This document shows positions 16,604-25,918 of a stretch of 64,000 bases of DNA, piece after piece. Within the stretch, counting starts at the first letter, position 1, and each line of letters begins with the position of its first letter. This stretch comes from JAPLUA01 sp964625855 (lineage in GTDB: Bacteria; Verrucomicrobiota; Verrucomicrobiia; Limisphaerales; UBA8199): assembly GCA_964625855.1 (NCBI GenBank), contig CAZVFC010000003.1:186001-250000 (forward strand), read 5' to 3'. The notes beneath the pieces are model-generated. The model ran no database searches. It was not told the origin of the DNA and saw only the letters and a program-made list of their open reading frames with translations. Made by a program: the position numbers and the translations under genes.

Positions 16604-17095
16604 CTACCGCCGCTGGTGGTCTGCGTGGCAGGCCATGTCAATGACGACCGTGCTGGCCAGGATCAGCACGTCGTCTTCCCCCTCGGCGACATCTACACCG
16701 TAGGTGTCGCTCCAGGCAAACCACCTCTTCGAGACGGTGGCTTTGAGGCCCGACGGCCGCCGGAATTCGTACTCGTGGTCGGTGAAATTCCCTTTTGCCT
16801 CCAGATCATCCGGGCCGGGAACGTCCACTGTGAAGCGACAATGGAAGAAAGTGAACAACTCCTTCTTGACCACCGCGAACAACCCATTGTCGCGGTAGAT
16901 TTCGTAGGTCGGCCCCCAGGCCAGCAGCTTTTGGCGGATGAAGGCAAGTTCCTGGCCCTGCATGTCCTGAAACGAAAGCTGCTTTCCCAGACTAAACGCC
17001 TTGCCGTCCACGAAGAAGCGGTCGGTGCCGGCGTCGTCCTTGATCGTAAAGTCGTCGCCCCAGCAAAACAGTTTCTGCTTCATCACGTAACGCAT
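16604..17095 (-). CDS. LURP-one-related (tubby-like) family protein
   Basis: This 163-residue protein has the whole LOR domain: MKQKLFCWGDDFTIKDDAG, FFVDGKAFSLGKQLSFQD, KLLAWGPTYEIYRDN, then FRRPSGLKATVSKRWFAWSD and TYGVDVAEGEDDVLILAS. The repeated K(L/R)(F/L)(A/C)W(G/S)DxYxI/V unit (three times) is diagnostic of the family, which has a tubby-like beta-barrel around a central helix. The role in bacteria is not known; membrane-lipid binding is suggested for tubby-like relatives. There is no signal peptide. It is a single gene facing the sulfatase gene across 273 bases that hold no clear gene. Confidence 0.85.
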   Translation of the reverse strand: MRYVMKQKLFCWGDDFTIKDDAGTDRFFVDGKAFSLGKQLSFQDMQGQELAFIRQKLLAWGPTYEIYRDNGLFAVVKKELFTFFHCRFTVDVPGPDDLEAKGNFTDHEYEFRRPSGLKATVSKRWFAWSDTYGVDVAEGEDDVLILASTVVIDMACHADHQRR

Positions 17096-17368
17096 GCGGA
17101 TCCTCTACCCGCCTGCGCGGCCGGTGTCAGCTACAAACCCCGAGGCTCTTTGTATCCGGGCGAATCCTCGACGCACCGTTCTTCGAGGGCGAGGTCGCCA
17201 AGCGCCTGCGGCAGACTCCTCCAAGCGTGTGACTTGCGGAAGTTCGAGTTGGAACACTCGCTCTTAGCATCCCGCCAAATGAGCGCTTTCACAGCCTCAA
17301 TACCTCCATCCCGCGTTCGGCGGAAGCTGCTTTCCTTTTGAGCGGTTGGCAATACTCTTTGCTGCATC

Positions 17369-19294
17369 ATGTCATACCGACGGTCAGCGCTATTGGCGCC
17401 CACACTATTGCTCTTGAGCGTGCCCTGGACCGAGGCTGCGGTACTCACGCAAGGAGTTGAAGCCACCCATCCGCCGCCAATGGAGGTTCGAGGCTCGCGG
17501 CCGAACATTCTGTGGCTGACCGCCGAGGACATCAGCCCAAATCTCGGGTGTTACGGCGATGCCTATGCCGTGACGCCACACCTTGACCGCTTTGCGAAAG
17601 AGGGCGTCCGCTACACCCACGCCTTCGGGATCACGGGGGTCTGCGCGCCCAATCGCTCCTGCCTCATCACCGGCGTTTATCCTTCGCGGCTCGGCAGTCA
17701 CGGGATGCGCTCGACCGTTACGCTGCCGGATTCGGTTAAGTGCTTCAGTGAATACCTGCGCGCTGCCGGTTATTACTGCATTAACAACGCCAAGACCGAC
17801 TACAACTTCGCCGTGCCCACGAATGCCTGGGACGCCAACGGCCGCCAGGCCCATTATCGAAATCGCCGGCCCGGCCAGCCGTTCTTCGCCGTGTTCAATC
17901 ACGAGGTTTCGCATGAAGGCCAGATTCGCGTGGCCGAGGCTCGTTACCAGCGCAACACGGCGAGACTCACCCCCGCCCAGCGCCGCGATCCCGCTCGCGC
18001 GCCTGTGCCGCCGTATCACCCGGACACGCCGGAGGTGCGGCGCGATTGGGCGCGCTACTACGAGAACATCACCGCCATGGATTACCAGATCGGCGATAAG
18101 CTCCAGGAACTGGAAGCCGCGGGGCTGGCCGACCAGACGATCGTGTTCTTCTTCGGCGACAACGGCGCGGGCATGCCCGGCGTGAAGAAATGGATTTGGG
18201 AAGGCGGCCTGCGTGTCCCTCTGATTGTCCGTTTCCCGAAGAGGTGGCAGCACTTCCAGCCCGGTGCAGTCGGCGGCACCACTGACCGCCTGGTGAGTTT
18301 CGTGGACTTCGCGCCGACGGTGCTCAGCCTGGCCGGCGTCAACCTGCCGCCGCATTTTCAAGGAACGGCGTTCCTGGGCGAAAGCGCCGGTGCGCCAAGA
18401 GAGTTCGTTTATGCGATCCGCGACCGCATGGCGGAGCGGTACGACTGCGTCCGTGCCGTGCGCGACCACCACTATCAATACAACCGCAACTTCCTGCCGC
18501 ACCTGTCGTGGTCGCAGTTCGTGAGCTACACCGAGGCCATGCCCACGATGCAGGCTTGGCGGGCGCTGGCCGACGCCGGCAAACTCACCGGACCGCCCGC
18601 CCGCTATTTTACGCCGCGCAAGCCGGTCGAGGAACTCTACGACGTCGCCGCCGACCCGTACCAGATCCGCAACCTGGCCAGCGATCCTGCGCATCGCGCC
18701 GCGCTGGAGAAACTTCGCCACGAATGCGAGCGTTGGATGCTCTCCGGCGGTGACCTTGGCCTGCTGCCGGAATACGAACTCCACCAGCGCGCGCAGGGCC
18801 TCCCGCTCTACGACCTGGCGCGGAATCCGCTACCCGAATTGCTGGCCGCCGCGCGCCTGGCCAATGCAATGCAACCGACCAATTCGCCGCACCTGGCCAG
18901 CCGGCTGCAGCACTCCGATCCCGCGATGCGCTGGTGGGGCGCGGTGGGACTGGTCGCGCTCGGTCCGGAAGCCCGAGCGACGGAGGCGCTTCTGCGCAAG
19001 GCGTTGACCGACCCGGCGCCGGAAGTTCGTATTGCCGCCGCCGAGGCCATCAGCAATCTGGGTGACGACGCGGCGGCGTTGCCGGTGCTGACCACGGCGC
19101 TCGAGCACGACAGCGCATTCGTGCGTTTGGCCGCGCTGAACGTGCTTGACCGTCTTGGCCCGCGGGCGCGACCCGCCCTACCTGCCATCCGCGCCGCTGC
19201 CATGGACTCCGCCGGACACGCCGGCAGCTACGTCAATCGCATGGTTGACTACCTGCCCGAGTGGATCCAGTCCGGCAGGCGCGTGGCTGAATGA
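17369..19294 (+). CDS. Exported sulfatase with C-terminal HEAT-like repeats
   Basis: This 641-residue protein has a signal peptide (RRSALLAPTLLLLSVPWTEAA) and the sulfatase fold from residue 45 (RPNILWLTAEDISPNLGCYG). C92 in the motif CAPNRSCLITG is the residue converted to formylglycine (CxPxR), and FFGDNGAGMPGVKKWIWEGG supplies the Asp-Asn metal pair of the active site. The part after about residue 500 is not part of the usual sulfatase and reads as two to three HEAT-type helical repeats (DPAPEVRIAAAEAISNLGDD, SAFVRLAALNVLDRLGP). It would remove sulfate from glycans in the periplasm or outside the cell. The maturation enzyme (anaerobic SME or FGE) is not in the window. Confidence 0.92.
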   Translation: MSYRRSALLAPTLLLLSVPWTEAAVLTQGVEATHPPPMEVRGSRPNILWLTAEDISPNLGCYGDAYAVTPHLDRFAKEGVRYTHAFGITGVCAPNRSCLITGVYPSRLGSHGMRSTVTLPDSVKCFSEYLRAAGYYCINNAKTDYNFAVPTNAWDANGRQAHYRNRRPGQPFFAVFNHEVSHEGQIRVAEARYQRNTARLTPAQRRDPARAPVPPYHPDTPEVRRDWARYYENITAMDYQIGDKLQELEAAGLADQTIVFFFGDNGAGMPGVKKWIWEGGLRVPLIVRFPKRWQHFQPGAVGGTTDRLVSFVDFAPTVLSLAGVNLPPHFQGTAFLGESAGAPREFVYAIRDRMAERYDCVRAVRDHHYQYNRNFLPHLSWSQFVSYTEAMPTMQAWRALADAGKLTGPPARYFTPRKPVEELYDVAADPYQIRNLASDPAHRAALEKLRHECERWMLSGGDLGLLPEYELHQRAQGLPLYDLARNPLPELLAAARLANAMQPTNSPHLASRLQHSDPAMRWWGAVGLVALGPEARATEALLRKALTDPAPEVRIAAAEAISNLGDDAAALPVLTTALEHDSAFVRLAALNVLDRLGPRARPALPAIRAAAMDSAGHAGSYVNRMVDYLPEWIQSGRRVAE

Positions 19295-19472
19295 ACAGGT
19301 CAAAACCGGAGACCGGCCGCCGCTTTGCCGGCGGTCACCTGGGCGCGCAGTCTCTCATCTTGAGTCCGGACGGCGGACCAGCCAAGCCAAGCAACGATTG
19401 GCCACTGGTGGCCCCCTCCGTCGCGGGCAACCGGCAGGCCTGGCAATTTCCACTCGGGTGGCATTGGTCACG

Positions 19473-20903
19473 TCACCGGAGAGGGGGTGGCAGCTCCAGA
19501 TACACGGATTGCTGTGCGGCTGCTGCGGTTGACGGCAGCGAGCCTGCGGCAGTGCCTGCCGGACTGCTTCCTCCGCCGTTTGCCAGGTTCGAGAGGGCAA
19601 TCAACAATTCGCCGGGAGGATTGGGACCAGTTTGGGTCAGGGGATAGTTGTACGCCACGGCCATCGAGGCGCCGGTCGAGGGACAGTAGAAGAACCAGGC
19701 ATATTCCCCGAACAAACCGCCCGAATGAGCCCAGTGCTCCCGGCCCAGGATACTCATGCGCATCAGGCCGAGGCCGTAATCAATGCTGGTCCCCGCAACG
19801 TCCAACGGCTGGAACGAGCGCATGGCCGAGAGGCTCGTGGCGGTCAAGAGCCCGCCCTCAAAGAGTGTGCTGGCGAAGCGCGCCACATCGGACGGCGTCG
19901 AAACCACTGCACCTGAGGTCCAGAACGAGCTGAGGATGGCGGTCTGCGGATTCCAACCGAGGTCTTCGTGAATGCCGTCTCCGTTGAGATCAAGGTGCGG
20001 GTGAGCCAGGTTGCCCTGCCAATCCTCCTCCGCTCCCAAAAAGGTACTCTGAAGCGCCGCACGGTCCAGGATGGTCCGGCGCAGTTCAGCGGCGGCCGTC
20101 GAGCCCGTGGCACTCCGCATGATCATGCCAAGAAGCACGTAACCCGTGTTGCTATACTCTCCACCGGCGTCGGGCGGAAAGTAGGGAGCTTTTACGTAGG
20201 CGAACACCTCTTCGGGCTGCCAGTAGCGGGACCAGTTGGCGAAGAGGGCCTGGCGGAAAGCAGCGTCATCCCCGAAGTTGTAGGCGCCGGACCGATGGCT
20301 GAGCAACTGGCGAATGGTGATCGCCGGGGAGATATTACTGCAATTCAGCGTCGGCAACCAGTGGCCCACCGTGTCATCCAGGCTCAGGCGCCCTTCTTCG
20401 GCCAGCCTCAGGATAGCCGCAGCCACAAAGGTCTTCGTGATGCTGGCAAATTCAAACCGGGTCTGCGGGCGGATTGGGACCTGGCCGTGGGAATCCCCGC
20501 TCGTGCCAAGCCATAGTCCGTATCCAGGAAGAACAACCGCCGCACCGGCGCCGACAATACTCTGGTTGGTCCGTCCCCGTTGGAGCGCCTGCTGCAAACT
20601 CTGGAACGGAGCCGCATTCGTTGACAAGACGACACGGTAGAAAGCCGCGGCGCCGGGGGGACTGTCGTCTCCCCACGCAACTTCCTCCGCATCCGCGGTG
20701 ATGGTCGCTTTGGCTTCCCATGCCCGCGAGGTGAGATTCGAGGTCGTCTCAATAACGTAGGCCCGCCCGAAGCTGTTGGACCAATGCAGCACGGGCTGAC
20801 CATACTCGACTGCGACCCTGAGCGGCCCGACTTGAGCCGATTGGCCCGCAAACGGGAGTAGCAAGAGGGCGAAAAGGCGGAGCCACAGCAACTTCATCTT
20901 CAT
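19473..20903 (-). CDS. Exported serine hydrolase, beta-lactamase/PBP4* family
   Basis: This 476-residue protein has a signal peptide (LWLRLFALLLLPFAGQSA), a short beta domain of the fibronectin-like type found in many verrucomicrobial exoproteins (about residues 30-92, YGQPVLHWSNSFGRAYVIET), and then a class C beta-lactamase-like catalytic domain. S154 and K157 form SxxK in FASITKTF, Y250 and N252 form YxN in GEYSNTGY, and H393-S-G395 replaces the KTG triad as in many esterase/PBP4* members. The N-terminal beta domain is not known from standard family members. Possible activities are D-alanyl carboxypeptidase or esterase. The gene is alone on the minus strand next to the sulfatase gene, tail to tail. 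Confidence 0.9.
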   Translation of the reverse strand: MKMKLLWLRLFALLLLPFAGQSAQVGPLRVAVEYGQPVLHWSNSFGRAYVIETTSNLTSRAWEAKATITADAEEVAWGDDSPPGAAAFYRVVLSTNAAPFQSLQQALQRGRTNQSIVGAGAAVVLPGYGLWLGTSGDSHGQVPIRPQTRFEFASITKTFVAAAILRLAEEGRLSLDDTVGHWLPTLNCSNISPAITIRQLLSHRSGAYNFGDDAAFRQALFANWSRYWQPEEVFAYVKAPYFPPDAGGEYSNTGYVLLGMIMRSATGSTAAAELRRTILDRAALQSTFLGAEEDWQGNLAHPHLDLNGDGIHEDLGWNPQTAILSSFWTSGAVVSTPSDVARFASTLFEGGLLTATSLSAMRSFQPLDVAGTSIDYGLGLMRMSILGREHWAHSGGLFGEYAWFFYCPSTGASMAVAYNYPLTQTGPNPPGELLIALSNLANGGGSSPAGTAAGSLPSTAAAAQQSVYLELPPPLR

Positions 20904-21021
20904 GGAACTAAGACTGCCTGATCATTGTTACCGGCCTGTTACGGTGTCATCCTTCTTTCGTGACGGGGTGAGTGAGCTCCGATAGTCAGATAAGTCGGGT
21001 GCGGGTAATTCAATCCATCCA

Positions 21022-23787
21022 TCAGCGCGAGGTAAGGCCCTGAATCTCCGCGTCCGAGAGTGCCCGCGCGTAGAACGCAAAGCCGGCGAAGGTCGCTGCC
21101 AGGAATTCATTACCACTGTAGTGGGGATTGCCTCCTAGCGCACAGTCGGTGGCCTGGGTTGGCAAGTAGTCAGGCGTGGCGCAGGAGCCGACAACCTCTC
21201 CGTCCAGCCAGAGCTGCAACTGACCGTCGCGCTTTACCGCGGCCACGGCATACCAGCGTCCGGGTTCCACAGGCACGCCAGCGGTGGAGAATCCGGACCC
21301 GGCCTCCGTCCGAGCATAGAGCTTTCCGCCTTCAATCACCAACCGGAGCGGGTCATCCATTTTTCGGCACCAGGCGCAGAATACCTGGCCCAAACGCTGG
21401 CGCGGCATCTGGCGTATGCGCACACGGAGAGCCACCGTCCAGTCTTCCTCCGGCCAGGCGGTGATCGAGTAACGCAGCATTTGGTCAAGACCATTAAGTT
21501 CTGTCCCCTCGGAACTGGTTACCCCAGGCGAGGGCGATATCAATTGTCCGAACTTCGGCGGGGCGTCACCTCGTAGCGAGTGAATGACCAGCTCGCTGTC
21601 AGGACCTATGCGCGGTTCCACCGGGAGAGCCTGTGGCGGCGCATCGGGATCAACCACAAACCGGGCGGGCGGCACGTCAGCAATGGTTTCGCCGTTCGGG
21701 CCAACTGTAACCACTCGCCAAAAGAGCGGCCGTCTCGGTGGCGCTGCCGTCAAATCGCCTGTGGTGAGCATCAGGCTTGCAGTCGGGCTGTTGGAGGCCC
21801 AGGCGAGCGGCGTAAAGGCTTCGTTGGTCGAGACTTCCATACGATAGGAAGCGTTGGAAACTCCACGCGCACCCTGCCACTTAAATCGCACATTACCGGG
21901 CGGCACTCGAGCGCCGTCGGGTGGCAGGCGCGTGAACGCCGGCGCGGCGGGGGCGGGTTCTCCGGACAGCCAGGACCGGTAATGCGTGCCGGCGTTTCCT
22001 GCGCTGGCGAAATCCACCAGGGCCAGCGGGCGACCATCAACCGTCGGCACTTTGACCAAAAGCCATGGCCGAAGCAGTTGCTCGCGCTCGGTGCCCGCAG
22101 GCGGCAGGGACGCAACGCGCGAGTTCCTCAATACCCTCAGGTCAATTACGGGGATCTCACCCTCATCGAAGGCATTGTGGGACGGGTCGAACGCCAGCAG
22201 CAGCGGGCCACGGTAGAGCGACACCTTGCCAGCGGCTTCGTTCGCTCCCGCCACAAACCGGAGCGGAGTCTGGAAACTCAGCGATACCCGGTCGGTCGTA
22301 GTCCAGGTTCGCTTTAGCTTGAGATACTGTCCCGGATACGCTCCCGGCACCGGGCTCCCGTTCAGGCTCACGCTGGGTGCTGCGGCCCACCCCGGGATGC
22401 GCACCCACAAGGTAAAGGGCGCAGCCGACTCGGTCTGCAACTGTAGCTCGGTTTTGCCATCCCGCCAGGCGTCACCGCTTGCAGTGATAACCAACCGAGT
22501 GCCATCCGCAAAGTGGCTGATGAATTTGCCCGCCCCGAGCCAGTTAAGCACCACGCCATCGAGGCTGGACATAACGGCCCACTCGCTGAGCATGCCGAGC
22601 ACGCGCGGACCGTTCACGGAACAGCAATTCAGCTCCGGTGTCCCGGCGCGCGCCTGGAACACAATAGTGTGGGCGCTGGCTTCCCGGGTTCCGTCCATCG
22701 GCGTGTTGTAGGTGCACCACCGGCCGCTGGGATGCTGCGCGCCCAGCCCGGCGTTGAGCGTGGCCAGTTCCAGATCATCCGCGCCGCGGATATCGCCCGT
22801 CAGCCGGAGATAATCAAGCGTCAGCGCCATCCACGCCACGGTGCAACAGGTCTCAATTGCCGTTGGCGCGTAAGGATTCCCCGTGGCCTGTTCCCCGGAG
22901 CTGAAGCCGCCCGTGTTGCGCCGGTCCCAGCGACGGATGCTGCGCCAGTGGTGGGTGAATGCTTCGCTATACCTTTGGTCGCCCGTAATCTGCCAGAGCT
23001 CGATCAGGCCCTGGAGGTCGTGCAGGCTTTCCCAACGCGGGCGGGGCGATTGGTAGAACTCGCGGCCGTCCAGCCCGGCGCGGAGGTAATCGCCCGCGCG
23101 CTCCCAGTCGGTTTCCACTTCCCGGGCCATGCGCAGATAGCGCGTTTCCCCGGTGCGCCGGTGCAACATGGCGAGGGCGGTCAGGATGGTCATGTTCATC
23201 TCCGGGTCCCCGGCGTCGAACACGCGGCGACCCGTGTCGAGATAGGTAGCGCAGACCAGGTCCGCCGTCCGCCGGGCGGCGGCGAGAGCGGCCGCGTCGC
23301 CCGTCTGCTCATGCCAGAGCAACAGCGCGTAGATGGCGTGGTAATGACCCCACAGGTCCCAGTTCTTTAGCAACCGTTCCTTCCTGGGAAACGGCCCGAG
23401 GTAACCATCCTCGGCCTGGGTGGAGATGAATTCCGTAACCACCTCCTCCACCTGCCGGCGCAGGCGTGGGTCGTCCGACATCCGAAGCGCCTGCACGGCC
23501 GAAATGAGGTACTTGCCAATGAATTCTCCAGCCCACGGTACCAGTCGCGGCGTCGGCTGCCGGTCCCGCAGGCGAAACATCTCGAGCATGCCCGGATTTG
23601 CCTCGGGCGCCCGCAAGAGCCAGTTATCCACGTTCGCCTTGACTCGCTCGCCCACAGGGCCATGGAACTCGAACCTGGCTGCGGGCGTTGTGTCGAAGAC
23701 CAGGCGGGCGGCGGGCTGAGAAGCGAGCGCGGTTCCGGCCGACATTAAGAGCACCCCGAGACGGAGTGCATCCAGGCGTCTTTGCAT
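21022..23787 (-). CDS. GH127-like beta-L-arabinofuranosidase with C-terminal LamG domain
   Basis: Started at the ATG at 23787 (MQRRLDALRLGVLLMSAGTALA, a signal peptide) the protein has 921 residues; the frame is open to 24033 but that part consists of the repeat at 23901-23987. The catalytic alpha/alpha-barrel (about 60-420) carries the family motifs ETCCTVAWM (about 310) and ELNCCSVNGPR (about 385), which match the zinc-binding glutamate/cysteine cluster and the cysteine nucleophile of GH127/GH146 enzymes. Beta-sandwich domains follow (to about 620), then an Ig-like module (FTRLPPDGARVPPGNVRFKW) and a C-terminal concanavalin-type LamG domain (about 740-921, WTVALRVRIRQMP..., GNEFLAATFAGFAFYARAL) likely to bind glycan. 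It would release L-arabinose from plant or algal glycans outside the cell. Confidence 0.88.
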   Translation of the reverse strand: MQRRLDALRLGVLLMSAGTALASQPAARLVFDTTPAARFEFHGPVGERVKANVDNWLLRAPEANPGMLEMFRLRDRQPTPRLVPWAGEFIGKYLISAVQALRMSDDPRLRRQVEEVVTEFISTQAEDGYLGPFPRKERLLKNWDLWGHYHAIYALLLWHEQTGDAAALAAARRTADLVCATYLDTGRRVFDAGDPEMNMTILTALAMLHRRTGETRYLRMAREVETDWERAGDYLRAGLDGREFYQSPRPRWESLHDLQGLIELWQITGDQRYSEAFTHHWRSIRRWDRRNTGGFSSGEQATGNPYAPTAIETCCTVAWMALTLDYLRLTGDIRGADDLELATLNAGLGAQHPSGRWCTYNTPMDGTREASAHTIVFQARAGTPELNCCSVNGPRVLGMLSEWAVMSSLDGVVLNWLGAGKFISHFADGTRLVITASGDAWRDGKTELQLQTESAAPFTLWVRIPGWAAAPSVSLNGSPVPGAYPGQYLKLKRTWTTTDRVSLSFQTPLRFVAGANEAAGKVSLYRGPLLLAFDPSHNAFDEGEIPVIDLRVLRNSRVASLPPAGTEREQLLRPWLLVKVPTVDGRPLALVDFASAGNAGTHYRSWLSGEPAPAAPAFTRLPPDGARVPPGNVRFKWQGARGVSNASYRMEVSTNEAFTPLAWASNSPTASLMLTTGDLTAAPPRRPLFWRVVTVGPNGETIADVPPARFVVDPDAPPQALPVEPRIGPDSELVIHSLRGDAPPKFGQLISPSPGVTSSEGTELNGLDQMLRYSITAWPEEDWTVALRVRIRQMPRQRLGQVFCAWCRKMDDPLRLVIEGGKLYARTEAGSGFSTAGVPVEPGRWYAVAAVKRDGQLQLWLDGEVVGSCATPDYLPTQATDCALGGNPHYSGNEFLAATFAGFAFYARALSDAEIQGLTSR

Positions 23788-23900
23788 GGTCGCATTCACG
23801 CAATCCGTGGATGGTGCGAAGAACGCGGACCGGGTGCAAGCGGGACCGCAGGCCCGTTTTCGGCTCGAGCATCTCCTTTCCCATCCCTCAGCCCTGGAAA

Positions 23901-23987
23901 CATCGAACATCCAACATCGAACATCCAACATCCAATGACTGCGCTGGAGGCGACCATTGGAGATTCGTTGTTGGATGTTGGATGTTC
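23901..23987. repeat. CATCGAACATCCAA dispersed palindromic repeat
   Basis: Two CATCGAACATCCAA units and one CATCCAATG lead into a perfect 17-base inverted repeat: GAACATCCAACATCCAA at 23919-23935 pairs with 23971-23987. I recall repeats of this GAACATCCAACATC type between genes in Verrucomicrobiota and related phyla, from memory and unchecked. Read on the minus strand it extends the frame of the GH127-like gene with WMLDVRCWMFDV, which is not real protein. Confidence 0.75.
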
Positions 23988-24060
23988 TGGTCGCGTCCTG
24001 AGTCGCGCGTCTAAGGCCTTGGCCGCAGGTCAATCTCGGGATCCGGCGTCAGGCTAACCG

Positions 24061-24222
24061 TCATCGCGAAGGCTGCAACTCGTGATGTTCGGGCGGAACC
24101 GCCGCGGGTGCCGTCTGCAAGGCTCTCACCACCTCCTGGGCGCACAGGGCGGCCACCAGGAGCAGAAACATCACCACGATGGTGGCCAGGGTGACTGCCA
24201 GCGCGCCCAGGAACGGCTTCAA
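24061..24222 (-). CDS. Small single-span membrane protein (start uncertain)
   Basis: From a TTG at 24222 this frame reads 53 residues: KPFLGALAVTLATIVV, a hydrophobic run through residue 28, then CAQEVVRALQTAPAAVPPEHH and a short tail. The frame goes on upstream without a stop to the TGA that ends the Agl23-like gene (24307-24309), and the 28 codons between them also look like protein (HPHLYDRLLAGGIQPEF). No ATG or GTG is available before the membrane segment. Either the small protein starts at TTG, or the TGA is a recent mutation or sequence error that cut a C-terminal extension from the glycosyltransferase. The function is unknown. Confidence 0.35.
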   Translation of the reverse strand: MKPFLGALAVTLATIVVMFLLLVAALCAQEVVRALQTAPAAVPPEHHELQPSR

Positions 24223-24306
24223 CCGCGGCGGGGCCTTCGGCCTGGGGAACTCGGGCTGAATGCCGCCGGCCAGCAGCCGGTCATAGAGGTGCGGATGCGT
24301 TTGTGG

Positions 24307-25887
24307 TCAGTCGGGTTTGGGCGGGTTCCTGGCCAGGTAATCCCGCCACAAGTCCAGGTCCACGTAGAGCTCGAGGAAGACCTGGGGGCGCAGTTGGAAG
24401 TAACCGACCATGACGTGGGTCTTCTTCTCATCCAGCGCCGCCTGGAGTTGGGAAGACACGATCATAACCGGCGCATAGGGATCGGCGGGCAGTTCGCCCC
24501 ACCAGCCGACTTGCTTGAGGTTGCGCAAGTACCAGGGCAGCGGCCAGTAGTCGCTTTCGGGCGCCATCACTTTGACCACCATTTGCGAGCTCTGGGGATG
24601 CACTTGTGCAAGTGCCTCAACCTGTCGAACCAGCTTGAGCAGATCGGGCGAGGTCTGGGCATAGACGTAGGGGTTTCGGCGGTCGGCGGCGTAGGCTGTG
24701 TTGAGCTGCCACGCCTGCCAGGCGAGGTGAGCGGTGCCGGCCAGAAGCAGCAGGCCCAATCCGAGCCGCAGAACACGCGGCCGGGCGCTGCGTAACACTC
24801 CGGCCGCGCCAACGCCTGCCAGTAGAATCATCCCATGCCAGAAGTTGAGCAGACACCAGGGGGTCTTGTAGGCGATCGAGGTATAGCCCGCGGTCAGTGC
24901 GAATGTGTAAAGCGCCAGGAAGCGAACGAATCCGGCACTGGCATCGGCCAATCCTTTACGCGCGAAACCCGCGTAAGCGCCGACAAGCGCGAGAAACAGG
25001 ATCAGCGCTTCGCTCCAGATTGGACTACTTGCAGCATGGAAGAACAGCAAACGACGCAAATAGAAGTTCCATGGGTTGATATGGGGTGAGGCGCCCTCCG
25101 CTCGCTCCAGCCACGGGAGGTAGGTGCGAATCGAATCCAAGGGCCCGCCGGCATTGGTGAAAAAGGAGGAGAACAGCGCGAGCGCGACGATGAGCCAGAC
25201 GGCGAGACTCGCGCCGACATGCTTGAGGTTGATGGGGCGCCGTGCTGAAGGAGGGCCAGCGGCATCCATCCAGCGGCTCCAGATCAGGTTCGCGACCAAG
25301 GCCAGCGCCGCGGCCACGAGGGTGATGACAAAGGTCTCCTTGGTCGCGTGCATCAGGCCAATGCCCGCTCCCGCCAGCAAAGCCCAGCCGATTCTGCGGC
25401 TTTGCCAGTAACGCCACCCAGCCGCCAGCGCCAGGAAGGTGAAGAAGACCAGCAGGACCTCGTGAATATAATACCGGCTGTAGAACACGATCGCCGGCGA
25501 GACAGCCGTAAAGCAGGCCGCCCAAACCGTGGCGTTTCTGCCCAGCCCGTCGGCGACGAACGGAAGAAGGAGGATGAGCCCGACCCCAAAGAAGACGGTG
25601 ATGAGGCGCAGCTTGACTTCGGTCAGGCGATCGAAGTCCGGGGTGCTGGTCAAGCGCGCGACGGCGAGGGTCGCGTAATAGAGGGACGGTCCGTGATGCT
25701 CGTTGGGATCGTACTTATAGGCGCCGCTCGTCCAAAGCTCGCCGAACTTGATGGCGTTAACTGCCTCGTCATTGTGCATCGGCCGCTCGCCCAGGCGAAC
25801 CGGCCATACGGCCAGCGCCAGCGCGGCTGCGAGGAGGATGAGGGCTAGTTTAGAAGCGGGAAGAAGGCGCAGGCGGGACGTTTCCAT
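24307..25887 (-). CDS. Agl23-like membrane glycosyltransferase (TIGR03663 type)
   Basis: This 526-residue protein has ten or more membrane segments and the start typical of the family annotated as flippase activity-associated protein Agl23: RLGERPMHNDEAVNAIKFGE, then KYDPNEHHGPSLYYATL. Proteins of this group are related to GT-C / PMT-like mannosyltransferases, in which the acidic residue of the first external loop (here D/E in HNDEA) is catalytic and a lipid-linked sugar is the donor. The C-terminal soluble part (SDYWPLPWYLRNLKQVGWWG, EKKTHVMVGYFQLRPQVFLE) ends as in relatives, so the stop is plausible as the normal end. Its gene follows a discoidin-like exported protein after 31 bases. Confidence 0.85.
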   Translation of the reverse strand: METSRLRLLPASKLALILLAAALALAVWPVRLGERPMHNDEAVNAIKFGELWTSGAYKYDPNEHHGPSLYYATLAVARLTSTPDFDRLTEVKLRLITVFFGVGLILLLPFVADGLGRNATVWAACFTAVSPAIVFYSRYYIHEVLLVFFTFLALAAGWRYWQSRRIGWALLAGAGIGLMHATKETFVITLVAAALALVANLIWSRWMDAAGPPSARRPINLKHVGASLAVWLIVALALFSSFFTNAGGPLDSIRTYLPWLERAEGASPHINPWNFYLRRLLFFHAASSPIWSEALILFLALVGAYAGFARKGLADASAGFVRFLALYTFALTAGYTSIAYKTPWCLLNFWHGMILLAGVGAAGVLRSARPRVLRLGLGLLLLAGTAHLAWQAWQLNTAYAADRRNPYVYAQTSPDLLKLVRQVEALAQVHPQSSQMVVKVMAPESDYWPLPWYLRNLKQVGWWGELPADPYAPVMIVSSQLQAALDEKKTHVMVGYFQLRPQVFLELYVDLDLWRDYLARNPPKPD

Positions 25888-25918
25888 CCTTTATGCTCTT
25901 TCTGTCCCTCATCGGTCT

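Noticed and set aside
17405..18784. Long open frame (459 codons) on the minus strand
   Set aside because: Antisense to the sulfatase gene with its visible active-site motifs; no protein features of its own.
23901..23987. CRISPR-like array of CATCGAACATCCAA units
   Set aside because: The units follow each other directly without unique spacers, and no cas gene is present; it is a dispersed palindromic repeat.
23788..24033. N-terminal extension of the GH127-like gene
   Set aside because: It is made of the dispersed CATCCAA palindrome and lies before a proper signal peptide.
24061..24309. Selenocysteine reading of the TGA behind the Agl23-like gene
   Set aside because: The codon is at the normal C-terminal end of the family, no redox motif surrounds it, and no SECIS-like hairpin was recognised.
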